64,000 bases of DNA. It comes from Duganella sp. SG902. GTDB lineage: Bacteria > Pseudomonadota > Gammaproteobacteria > Burkholderiales > Burkholderiaceae_D. Positions 40,220-47,874 of the stretch are shown piece by piece. Position numbers and translations under genes: made by a program. Numbering within the stretch: position 1 is the stretch's first letter; the number at the start of each line of letters is the position of its first letter. The notes below the pieces were generated by a model, which was given only the letters and a program-made list of their open reading frames with translations, was not told the DNA's origin and made no database searches. The stretch is taken from positions 62,001 through 126,000 of the forward strand of contig NZ_JABMJK010000013.1 in the NCBI RefSeq assembly GCF_013376005.1, read 5' to 3'.

Positions 40220-41152
40220 TCAGTGCATTTCCTTCAGTTTGAAGACGAGTTCCAGGTCACGCTCAACCGTACCATCTTTTTTCTTGGGTAGTGGGGACGA
40301 TTTGGTAATCGCGTTTTCGATCGCGTTATCGTAGGCGATCGAGCCACTGCTTTTCACTTTGCGCACGCCGATCACTTCGCCCGACGGCAGCTGGGTGATC
40401 ACATAGGTCGCGCTCAGGCTGTCGTCCTGCTCGCCGTAGACCAGATTGCTCTTGATCTTGGCGCGGATGGCCGCCGCGTAGCCGCCGTCGGCACGGCCGC
40501 CGGTCGACTGGGCCGCGGTGCCGGTGCTGCCCTTGGCGGCGTTGCCGGTGATGCGGCTCATCTCGGCGGCGAAGGCTTTTTCGCGCGCGGCTTTGTCGGC
40601 CTTTTCCTTGGCCAGTTTTTCGGCGGCGGCTTTTTTCTTCTCTTTTTCAGCGGCCAGGGCTTTTTCCTTCTCTTCCTGCTCGGCCTTTTCCTTGTCTTCC
40701 TTGGCTTTTTGATCGGCCTTTTTCTTGGCTTCCAGCTTGGCCAGTTTCTCGTCGGCCTCTTTCTTCAGGCGCGCCTGTTCCAGCTTCTCGGCTTTTTCTT
40801 CCTCCAGCTTTTTCTTCTTCAGACGCTGCAGGGCGATTTCGGGATCTTCCTTCGGCTCGGGCGGCGCTTCAACCTTCGGCGCCGGCGGCGGCGTCTTCAC
40901 CACTTCCGGTTCCGGCTCGGGTTGCGGGGCGGGTTCCGGCGTGGGGGCGGGCGGGGCGGCGTCCTGCACCTTCATGTCCCAGATCTCGGCCTGCACTTCG
41001 GTCGGTTCATTGTTCTGCCAGCTCACGCCCACCCACAGGAACAGCAACAACACGGCGTGCATCGCCACCGCCAGCGTGATCGAACGCCAGTTGTCGTGTT
41101 GTCGCGGAACCTTGTACGGACCGCCTGCGGTTGCGGGTTTCATCGTTTGCAT
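40220..41152 (-). CDS. tolA: Tol-Pal protein TolA
   Basis: The 310-residue protein has one N-terminal transmembrane helix (SITLAVAMHAVLLLFLWVGV, about 24-44), a proline-rich stretch (65-100), a long Lys/Ala/Glu helix (about 105-205) and a globular domain III. Domain III contacts TolB and phage or colicin proteins. It spans the periplasm in the energised Tol complex. The promoter is probably before ybgC; no terminator lies between tolR and tolA. Confidence 0.95.
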   Translation of the reverse strand: MQTMKPATAGGPYKVPRQHDNWRSITLAVAMHAVLLLFLWVGVSWQNNEPTEVQAEIWDMKVQDAAPPAPTPEPAPQPEPEPEVVKTPPPAPKVEAPPEPKEDPEIALQRLKKKKLEEEKAEKLEQARLKKEADEKLAKLEAKKKADQKAKEDKEKAEQEEKEKALAAEKEKKKAAAEKLAKEKADKAAREKAFAAEMSRITGNAAKGSTGTAAQSTGGRADGGYAAAIRAKIKSNLVYGEQDDSLSATYVITQLPSGEVIGVRKVKSSGSIAYDNAIENAITKSSPLPKKKDGTVERDLELVFKLKEMH

Positions 41153-41590
41153 TTACTTGGTCGACAGGCCCACGCGGGTGATGCCCAGTTTCTTCGCTTC
41201 CGAGATCAGTTGGATGACGTCGTCGTACTTGCTGTCCTTGTCGCCGGCGATCAGCACCGGGTAGTCCGGATGGTCGGCGTGGATGGCGCGCAGCTTGCGC
41301 ACCAGGGCGTCGCGGTTGGGCGCGGTTTCCGGCGCGTCCTCACCCTTGCCCTTGACGCCGATCGACAGCGCGCCGTTCGGCTTGAGCACGATCTGCACGT
41401 AGTCGCTCGGCGGCTTGGTGGATTTCTCCGCGCGCGGCAGGTCGACCACGCTCGGATCGTTGGCCGACGGCATCACCATGAAGATAATCAACAGCACCAG
41501 CATCACGTCGATGTAGGGCACGACGTTGATCTCGGACTTGAGCTTGCGGCCACGGCCGCCACGCATGCTGCTGGAGAAAGAAGAGGCCAT
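41153..41590 (-). CDS. tolR: Tol-Pal protein TolR
   Basis: The 145-residue protein has one transmembrane helix with the proton-path aspartate (INVVPYIDVMLVLLIIFMVM) and a periplasmic ExbD-like domain. With TolQ it forms the ion-driven motor. It follows tolQ by 5 bases and is directly adjacent to tolA. Slight oddity: it is at the short end of the family. Confidence 0.96.
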   Translation of the reverse strand: MASSFSSSMRGGRGRKLKSEINVVPYIDVMLVLLIIFMVMPSANDPSVVDLPRAEKSTKPPSDYVQIVLKPNGALSIGVKGKGEDAPETAPNRDALVRKLRAIHADHPDYPVLIAGDKDSKYDDVIQLISEAKKLGITRVGLSTK

Positions 41591-41595
41591 AGTGA

Positions 41596-42285
41596 TTAAC
41601 GCGATTGACGCTGCAAGATGTTGGAGAACTCTTCCACAAAGCTCTCAAAACGGATCGCCAGGCGGTCCACGTCGTACGAGAAGCGGTTGTAGGCGACGAA
41701 GGCCGGGATCGCCGCGAACAGGCCGATGGCGGTGGCGATCAGCGCCTCCGCAATGCCGGGCGCGACGGCGGCCAGCGTGGCTTGCTGGACGTTGGCCAGG
41801 CCGCGGAAGGCGTTCATGATGCCCCACACCGTGCCAAGCAGGCCGATGTACGGCGACACCGAACCGACCGAGGCCAGGAAGGCCAGGTGCGATTCCAGCG
41901 CGTCCATCTCGCGCTGGAAGGCGGCGCGCATGGCGCGGCGGGCGCTGTCGAGCACGGCGCCGGTGTCCATGTTCTGGCTCGAGGCGTAGGCCGCCTTGGA
42001 CTTGATGAACTCGCCCATGCCGGCCTCGAAGATGCGGGCCAGCGGGCCGCTGTTGGCGCGGTCCTTGCCGGCGTTCTGGTACAGCGCGTGCAGGTTGCCG
42101 CCGGCCCAGAAGGTCTTTTCGAACTCCACCGTCAGGCGGCGCGCCGACTTGATCGCGAACAGTTTGCTGAAGATGTAGGTCCAGCTGGTCAGCGAGATGA
42201 CGAACAGCAGCGCCATGATCAGCTGCACGATCAGGTGCGCGTTGGTGATGAGGGACAGGAAAGAAAGGTCTTGGGTGACGTTCAT
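41596..42285 (-). CDS. tolQ: Tol-Pal protein TolQ
   Basis: The 229-residue protein has three transmembrane helices, as in ExbB/MotA relatives (about residues 15-40, 130-155, 170-195), including GLLGTVWGIMNAFRGL and ALIATAIGLFAAIPAFVAYN. It forms the pentameric stator with TolR. It lies 6 bases after ybgC. Confidence 0.96.
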   Translation of the reverse strand: MNVTQDLSFLSLITNAHLIVQLIMALLFVISLTSWTYIFSKLFAIKSARRLTVEFEKTFWAGGNLHALYQNAGKDRANSGPLARIFEAGMGEFIKSKAAYASSQNMDTGAVLDSARRAMRAAFQREMDALESHLAFLASVGSVSPYIGLLGTVWGIMNAFRGLANVQQATLAAVAPGIAEALIATAIGLFAAIPAFVAYNRFSYDVDRLAIRFESFVEEFSNILQRQSR

Positions 42286-42291
42286 TGTTTA

Positions 42292-42705
42292 TCAGTCTGT
42301 TTTGGTGGTGTGACGCATTTTGTCGGCGACGATCGCGGGAACGGCGCGCGGACGCAGGGCGGAATCGACGCAACCTACCTTGACCCGCGCCGTGTTCAGC
42401 AAAGTTTCGCCGCGCCACGCTTCTTGTTGGAAGACGATGGAGGCGCGGCCGATTTTCTCGATACTAACCGTTAATTTTAGTTCATCATCGAGCTTTGCGG
42501 GCGCATGATATTCCGCGCTCACGCTTTTGACGACGAACATGGTGTCGTGTTCGGCCAGCAGGGTGTGCTGGTTGACGTGCAAGGCGCGCAGCCACTCGGT
42601 GCGCGCGCGCTCGAAGAACTTCAGATAGTTTGCGTAATAGACGATACCGCCGGCGTCCGTGTCTTCGTAGTAAACCCGGACGTTCCAGATGAAATCTGCA
42701 GACAT
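42292..42705 (-). CDS. ybgC: Acyl-CoA thioesterase YbgC
   Basis: I use ATG 42705 (MSADFIWNV), giving 137 residues; the longer frame needs TTG. The hot-dog fold signature YYEDTDAGGIVYYANYLKFF (about residues 11-30) holds the catalytic aspartate. YbgC hydrolyses acyl-CoA or acyl-ACP and is first in the tol-pal operon. The tol promoter should lie in 42706-42850. Confidence 0.92.
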   Translation of the reverse strand: MSADFIWNVRVYYEDTDAGGIVYYANYLKFFERARTEWLRALHVNQHTLLAEHDTMFVVKSVSAEYHAPAKLDDELKLTVSIEKIGRASIVFQQEAWRGETLLNTARVKVGCVDSALRPRAVPAIVADKMRHTTKTD

Positions 42706-42856
42706 GTTATTTTGACTACTAGTGTAATTGAGCAAGATTCTACGCGATATTGTTGTTTTGGTTGAACTTTATCAACTGGCGCGCAAAAGTGCCCCCGGCA
42801 AGAGTAAAGCGGTTTCCTGCTCACTTGCCAAGGATTGTAACAATGGCTTACACCTG

Positions 42857-42884
42857 CGTCATTCCGGCTTGCGCCGGAATGACG
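42857..42884. repeat. REP-like palindrome after the SDR gene
   Basis: CGTCATTCCGGC-TTGC-GCCGGAATGACG is a perfect 12-bp stem with a 4-base loop. This class of short palindrome is scattered in many proteobacterial genomes between convergent genes. It follows the SDR stop by 6 bases on that gene's strand, so it may also end that transcript. Confidence 0.7.
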
Positions 42885-42890
42885 GCGGGA

Positions 42891-43637
42891 TCAGGTGCTG
42901 CGTTTGACGTTGAGCGCGCCGTAGCCCTGGCAGGTCGGCATCATGTCGATGCGGTTGATGTTGACATGCGGAGGGAGGGTGGCGATCCAGTACGCGGTGT
43001 TGGCGATATCCTCGGCGGTCAGCGGGGTGGTGCCCTCGTAGACCTTGGCCGCCGCCGCGTCGTCCTTCAGGCGCACGTTGGAGAATTCGGTGCCGCCGCA
43101 CAGGCCGGGGGCCAGGTTGGTGCAGCGCACGCCGGTGCCCGCCAGGTCTGCGCGCAGGTTCTGGGTGAACTGGTTGACGAAGGCCTTGGTGGCGCCGTAC
43201 ACATTGCCGCCCGGGTAGGGCGTGGAGCCGGCGATCGAGCCGATGTTGATCACGGTGCCGCTGTTGCGCTCGACCATGCCCGGCAGGATGGCGCGCGTCA
43301 TGGCCACCAGGCCGCTGACGTTGGTGGCGATCATGGTGTCCCAGTCGTCCAGCGACGAGGTGTGGGCCGGCGTGACGCCCAGCGCCAGGCCGGCGTTGTT
43401 GATCAGGACGTCGATATCACGCCATTCGGCCGGCAGGCCGTCCAGCGCGGCCTTGATCGAATCGCGGTCGGTCACGTCCAGCACGATCGGGCGCACGGCC
43501 TCGCCCAATTCGGCCGACAGCGTTTGCAGGCGGTCTTCGCGGCGGCCGCTGATCAGCACTTTGTGGCCGTTTTGGGCGAAGATGCGGGCCATGGCGGCGC
43601 CGAAGCCGGCGGTGGCGCCGGTGATGAAGACGATCAT
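42891..43637 (-). CDS. SDR oxidoreductase, YdfG-like
   Basis: I start at ATG 43637 (MIVFITGATAGFGAAMARIF); 248 residues follow. The TGATAGFG cofactor site, the NNAG motif (LINNAGLAL), the catalytic Ser (NIGSIAGS) and Tyr-x3-Lys (VYGATKAF) are all present. It fits YdfG, an NADP-dependent 3-hydroxy acid/serine dehydrogenase. The substrate is an inference from overall similarity. It is transcribed away from glyA. Confidence 0.86.
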   Translation of the reverse strand: MIVFITGATAGFGAAMARIFAQNGHKVLISGRREDRLQTLSAELGEAVRPIVLDVTDRDSIKAALDGLPAEWRDIDVLINNAGLALGVTPAHTSSLDDWDTMIATNVSGLVAMTRAILPGMVERNSGTVINIGSIAGSTPYPGGNVYGATKAFVNQFTQNLRADLAGTGVRCTNLAPGLCGGTEFSNVRLKDDAAAAKVYEGTTPLTAEDIANTAYWIATLPPHVNINRIDMMPTCQGYGALNVKRST

Positions 43638-43765
43638 GATCTGTCCTTGGGATGAGTGGAAATGTGGACAAAATTGTAGCCGCAAACGCCGTTGGTGGTT
43701 GTCTTGCCTTAACTGCAACTCATTTTCTTGCTCAAATCTGGCGCATCAAATACAATTTGGCTTCC

Positions 43766-43928
43766 ATTACGTCTCACGTAACTGGCGAAAAGCTGGAGTG
43801 ATCCGCAAAAATGCCCCACAATGGTGCGTTTTGGTCAGTCCGCGAAAGGTGGGCATCCACCGGGAAACGTGAGATTTCAACAGCCGTTCGCCTGGGCAGC
43901 CCTCGATGGAAAGCACGAAGAGGCTGCC
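43766..43928 (+). promoter_or_regulatory. ZTP (pfl) riboswitch before glyA
   Basis: The leader contains ACTGGCGAAA (43781-43790) and CCGTTCGCCTGGGCA (43884-43898), the two conserved blocks of the ZTP/pfl aptamer. An 8-bp P1 stem joins TCTCACGT (43772-43779) to ACGTGAGA (43867-43874). GGCAGCC (43895-43901), within the aptamer 3' block, can instead pair with GGCTGCC (43922-43928), a likely expression switch. ZTP or ZMP binding signals 10-formyl-THF shortage. glyA, a one-carbon gene, follows at 43999. Confidence 0.8.
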
Positions 43929-43998
43929 GGTCCGCTATGGCTTCTCTCTTTCGATCCAACTGCCAGAAACAAGTTACTCATTCGATTGGAGTTTTTTC

Positions 43999-45246
43999 AT
44001 GTTCGCAAAAGATCACACCCTCGCCAGCGTTGACCCGGAACTGTTCGGCGCCATCCAGAACGAAAACACCCGCCAGCACGATCACATCGAGCTGATCGCG
44101 TCGGAAAACTACACCTCGCCAGCCGTGATGGAAGCGCAAGGTTCGCAACTGACCAACAAATACGCCGAAGGCTACCCAGGCAAACGCTACTACGGCGGCT
44201 GCGAGTACGTGGACGTGGTCGAGCAACTGGCCATCGACCGCGTGAAGAAGCTGTTCGGCGCGGAAGCGGCCAACGTGCAGCCTAACTCGGGCTCGCAAGC
44301 CAACCAGGGCGTGTTCTTCGCCGTGCTGAAGCCGGGCGACACCATCATGGGCATGTCGCTGGCCGAAGGCGGCCACCTGACCCACGGCATGCCGCTGAAC
44401 ATGTCCGGCAAGTGGTTCAACGTCGTTTCGTACGGCTTGACCGCCGAAGAGGACATCGACTACGCCGCCATGGAAGCGCTGGCCAAGGAACACAAGCCTA
44501 AGCTGATCATCGCCGGCGCCTCGGCGTTCTCGAAAAAGATCGACTTCGAACGTTTCGCCGCCGTCGCCAAATCGGTGGGCGCGTACTTCATGGTCGACAT
44601 GGCCCACTACGCCGGCCTGATCGCCGCCGGCCTGTATCCTAACCCGGTGCCGCACGCCGACTTCGTCACCTCGACCACCCACAAATCGCTGCGCGGCCCA
44701 CGCGGCGGCATCATCCTGATGAAGGCCGAGCACGAGAAAGCCATCAACTCGGCGATCTTCCCTGGCATCCAGGGCGGCCCGCTGATGCATGTGATCGCCG
44801 GCAAGGCCGTGGCTTTCCAGGAAGCGCTGCAGCCTGCGTTCAAGGAATACCAGCAGCAAGTGGTGAAGAACGCCGACGTGCTGGCCAAGACCCTGATCAA
44901 GCGCGGCCTGCGCATTGTGTCGGGCGGCACCGAGTCGCACGTGATGCTGGTGGACCTGCGTCCGAAGAACCTGACCGGCAAGGAAGCGGAAGCGATCCTG
45001 GGTTCGGCCCACATCACCTGCAACAAGAACGGTATTCCTAACGATCCGCAGAAGCCGTTTGTGACTTCGGGCATTCGTCTGGGTTCGCCGGCGATGACCA
45101 CCCGCGGCTTCAAGGAAGCGGAAGCGGAACAAGTCGGCAACCTGATCGCTGACGTGCTGGACAACCCGCACGACGCCGCCACCATCGAGCGCGTGAAAGC
45201 GGCGGTGAAGGTTCTGGCGGATAACTTCCCTGTGTACGCCAAGTAA
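43999..45246 (+). CDS. glyA: Serine hydroxymethyltransferase
   Basis: I start at ATG 43999 ([12 protein letters not shown]), with GGAG at 43988, giving 415 residues; the longer frame runs back through the riboswitch. It has all family marks: [29 protein letters not shown], and the PLP lysine in [12 protein letters not shown]. It interconverts serine and glycine with THF, feeding the one-carbon pool. Regulation by the leader riboswitch is likely. Confidence 0.97.
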   Translation: MFAKDHTLASVDPELFGAIQNENTRQHDHIELIASENYTSPAVMEAQGSQLTNKYAEGYPGKRYYGGCEYVDVVEQLAIDRVKKLFGAEAANVQPNSGSQANQGVFFAVLKPGDTIMGMSLAEGGHLTHGMPLNMSGKWFNVVSYGLTAEEDIDYAAMEALAKEHKPKLIIAGASAFSKKIDFERFAAVAKSVGAYFMVDMAHYAGLIAAGLYPNPVPHADFVTSTTHKSLRGPRGGIILMKAEHEKAINSAIFPGIQGGPLMHVIAGKAVAFQEALQPAFKEYQQQVVKNADVLAKTLIKRGLRIVSGGTESHVMLVDLRPKNLTGKEAEAILGSAHITCNKNGIPNDPQKPFVTSGIRLGSPAMTTRGFKEAEAEQVGNLIADVLDNPHDAATIERVKAAVKVLADNFPVYAK

Positions 45247-45253
45247 TACCCAT

Positions 45254-45355
45254 CGTCGTCCCCGCGTAGGCGGGGTGGTCCGCCACTGCGGCCCATACTG
45301 AGCATGCGCTCTATGGGCCGCAGTGGCGGACCATCCCGCCTACGCGGGAACGACG
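45254..45355. repeat. 44-bp inverted repeat between glyA and nrdR
   Basis: Arms 45254-45297 and 45312-45355 match at 42 of 44 positions, with a 14-base centre. Each arm includes GTAGGCGGG and GGTCCGCCACTGCGGCCCAT. No open frame is present. It resembles a palindromic REP/MITE-type insertion; in RNA it would form one long hairpin that could end the glyA transcript. Confidence 0.85.
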
Positions 45356-45376
45356 GCAACGAAAGTTAGCGCCTCT

Positions 45377-45850
45377 ATGAAATGTCCGTTCTGCCAGCAC
45401 GAAGATACCCAGGTCCTCGATACGCGCGTATCCGAGGAGGGGGATGCTATCCGCCGGCGCCGGCGCTGCGGCAAATGTGATAAACGATTTACCACGTATG
45501 AGCGCATCGAGCTGATGATGCCGTATGTGGTCAAGAAGAATGGCAGCCGCACCGAGTACACCTCGGCCAAGCTGCGCGGCAGCCTCGAGCTGGCCCTGCG
45601 CAAGCGCCCCGTCGCCGCACCGGCGGTGGACGCCGCCATCGCCTCCATCGAAGAAAAACTGCTGACCAGCGGCAAGCGCGAAGTCGAAACCGGCTACATC
45701 GGCGAGCTGGTGATGCAGGAACTCAAGCGCCTCGACAACGTCGCCTACATCCGCTTCGCCTCGGTCTACAAGAACTTCGAGGACCTGGTGGAATTCCAGA
45801 ACGCGATCGCCGAAGTGGGCCAGGAGCGCAAATCCCCGCGCAAGAGCTAG
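45377..45850 (+). CDS. nrdR: Ribonucleotide reductase regulator NrdR
   Basis: I start at ATG 45377 ([17 protein letters not shown]), giving 157 residues; the longer frame enters the inverted repeat. The N-terminal zinc ribbon (CPFC, then CGKC) and an ATP-cone (about 49-139) define NrdR. It represses nrd operons when dATP is bound. glyA-nrdR adjacency is common in proteobacteria. Confidence 0.96.
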   Translation: MKCPFCQHEDTQVLDTRVSEEGDAIRRRRRCGKCDKRFTTYERIELMMPYVVKKNGSRTEYTSAKLRGSLELALRKRPVAAPAVDAAIASIEEKLLTSGKREVETGYIGELVMQELKRLDNVAYIRFASVYKNFEDLVEFQNAIAEVGQERKSPRKS

Positions 45851-45943
45851 CGCACTGCTGGCGCACTTTTGATACAGCTCATACTCTCTGCCGTAGCCAC
45901 TGCTAACTTCTGACGAGTCTCCCCCGACTTGCGGAGGTGTGCC

Positions 45944-46480
45944 ATGCGCGCACGCGGCTATACCCTGCTGGAAATTCTGATCGCCCTGGTGCTGCTGGCG
46001 CTGGGCATCATGGGTGGCGTGGCGCTGCAAATGGCGGCGCTGCGGGCGCGGCACCAGGCGGTATTGTTGTCGCAAGCCACGCAACTGGCCACGGCGCTGG
46101 CCGAGCGCATGCGCGCCAACCCGGCGCAGACCGATCTCTACCTCACACTCAACTACGACGCCCACGCTGAGCCGTCGCCAGCGGCGCCTGTCGCCCTGTG
46201 CCATGGCGATGCCTGCGCGGCGGCGCAACTGGCGCTGTCCGATATGTACGAAGCCAAGCTGCAAGTGCGGCAAGCCATGCCGGCCGGCCGCGTGCTGATC
46301 TGCCGCGACGCCGGTCTGTGGAGCGGCGGCAGCTTGCGCTGGGCGTGCGCGGGCGGGGCGGCCGCGCCACTGGTGGTCAAGGTCGGTTGGCGCGGCAAGA
46401 ATCCGGACGGCACGCCGTTGGTGGATGGCGCCGGTGAAAGCGTGCCAGGTGTGGCGCTGGCGGTGGGAGCAGCGCCATGA
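45944..46480 (+). CDS. pilV: Type IV pilus minor pilin PilV
   Basis: I start at ATG 45944 with GCGGAGG before it; 178 residues. A prepilin site (RARG then YTLLE, glutamate at +5) leads into a hydrophobic helix (ILIALVLLALGIMGGVALQM). The LATALAERMRANP segment is typical of PilV. Minor pilins prime assembly and carry PilY1. The stop overlaps pilW (ATGA). The gene heads the operon. Confidence 0.87.
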   Translation: MRARGYTLLEILIALVLLALGIMGGVALQMAALRARHQAVLLSQATQLATALAERMRANPAQTDLYLTLNYDAHAEPSPAAPVALCHGDACAAAQLALSDMYEAKLQVRQAMPAGRVLICRDAGLWSGGSLRWACAGGAAAPLVVKVGWRGKNPDGTPLVDGAGESVPGVALAVGAAP

Positions 46481-47340
46481 ACGCCGTCACCCGCAATGGC
46501 TGGGGCATGGTGGAATTCCTGGTTGCCGTCGCGCTCGGGTTGCTGGTGACCTTGCTTGGCAGCGGCCTGCTGATCGCGTCCGGCAGCAATTTCCGCAATC
46601 ACAGCGATAACGCGTGGCTGGGCGACAGCGGCCGCTACGCCTTGCAGGTGATGGCGCAAGCAATACGGCAGGGCGCCTACAGCAATTGGGATAGCGAGTT
46701 GGCGCCGCCGGTGTCGACGGCGTCGGTGGATGGGTTGGATGCCGCCAGCATAAGCCGGAGCAGCGACGGCATCGGCAAGCCGCTGCCGGCCGTGGCCAAC
46801 GGCAGCGATGTGCTGGCCCTGCGCTTCTTCGGTTCCGGCACGGGCGCCAATGGCGACGGTTCGGTGGTCAACTGCGCCGGCTTCGGCGTCGCCGGCGACA
46901 CGCGCGGCTGGAGCATTTTTTATGTGGCGGCCGATGCGGGCGGCGAGCCTGAGTTGCGCTGCAAGTATCGCGGCGCATCGGGCTGGGGCGCGGACGCGAT
47001 CGTGCGTGGCGTGGATTCTTTTCAGGTGCTGTACGGCGTCGATACCGATACGCCTGCGGACGGCGTGCCGAACACCTATCTGAACGCGACGGCGGTGCGT
47101 GCGCTCGATGGCTGGGCGCGGGTGTGCAGCATCAAGCTGGCCTTGCTGCTGCATGGCGAACGGAACAACCGGTCGGACACGGTGGACACGCGCTTTGACC
47201 TGTTCGGGCCGGCGTATTCGGAAGCGCACGGCGGTGATCTGGGCGTGCGCGTGGTGGAGGGCAGTTTGCCGCCGACGCAGCGCTTGCGTGCGCGGCGCAT
47301 GTTCAGCATGACGGTGGCACTGCGCAATCGGGACGGCTGA
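46477..47340 (+). CDS. pilW: Type IV pilus minor pilin PilW
   Basis: The 287-residue prepilin has processing after NG (WGMVE with glutamate at +5) and the helix FLVAVALGLLVTLLGSGLLI. A large beta-rich globular domain follows, with RYALQVMAQAIRQGAY. It works with PilV, PilX and PilE in the priming complex. Gene order V-W-X-Y1-E is standard. Confidence 0.87.
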   Translation: MNAVTRNGWGMVEFLVAVALGLLVTLLGSGLLIASGSNFRNHSDNAWLGDSGRYALQVMAQAIRQGAYSNWDSELAPPVSTASVDGLDAASISRSSDGIGKPLPAVANGSDVLALRFFGSGTGANGDGSVVNCAGFGVAGDTRGWSIFYVAADAGGEPELRCKYRGASGWGADAIVRGVDSFQVLYGVDTDTPADGVPNTYLNATAVRALDGWARVCSIKLALLLHGERNNRSDTVDTRFDLFGPAYSEAHGGDLGVRVVEGSLPPTQRLRARRMFSMTVALRNRDG

Positions 47341-47343
47341 ATC

Positions 47344-47874
47344 ATGCGCAGGCAACGGGGGATTGTGCTGTTGGTCAGCCTGATGCTGCTCATCATGGTG
47401 ATGCTGCTGGGCGTGTCGGCGGCGCAGTTGGCGTTGCAGAGCGAGAAAGCGGCGCGCGGCGAGCGCGATCGGGACGTGGCGTTTCTGGCGGCGGAGGATG
47501 CCTTGAAGGATGCGGAGCGGGACGTGCTGGCGAGCGGGGCCGCGTTTGCGCCGGACTGCGCCACCGCGCGCCACGAGCGTGCGGCACCCGGCAAGGCGCC
47601 GGTGTGGCAGGCGGTGGACCTGGCGGGCGCAGCATGCACGTTGCCGTATGGCGCGCGTACCGCCGCGTCCATGCCGACCGGCGAGGGTTTTTTGCCGTTC
47701 AAGAAGCCGCAGTACATCGTTGAGCGGATGGAATGCCACCGGGCCGGCGACGATGCTTCGGCCGGGGCCGCGCCAAGTTATTGCTATCGCGTCACCGCGA
47801 TCGGTTTCGGCGCCAGGCCGGAGACGGAGGTGGTGTTGCAAAGTGTGTTCAGCAAACCGGAGGGGGCGCCATGA
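47344..47874 (+). CDS. pilX: Type IV pilus assembly protein PilX
   Basis: The 176-residue protein has the PilX N-terminal pattern RQRGIVLLVSLMLLIMVMLL, lacking the usual glutamate at +5, then LALQSEKAARGERDRDVAFL, a conserved segment in the family. It caps the priming complex. Its stop overlaps the pilY1 start (ATGA). Confidence 0.85.
   Translation: MRRQRGIVLLVSLMLLIMVMLLGVSAAQLALQSEKAARGERDRDVAFLAAEDALKDAERDVLASGAAFAPDCATARHERAAPGKAPVWQAVDLAGAACTLPYGARTAASMPTGEGFLPFKKPQYIVERMECHRAGDDASAGAAPSYCYRVTAIGFGARPETEVVLQSVFSKPEGAP

Noticed and set aside
39013-40242. 409-residue open frame antisense to tolB
   Set aside because: It is the shadow of a GC-rich gene with strong third-position bias; its product is a low-complexity Val/Gly/Asp string and tolB is unmistakable. 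The same holds for the long frames opposite the pilin genes (46153-47892), the sheath (21635-23371) and dnaX (62306-63973).
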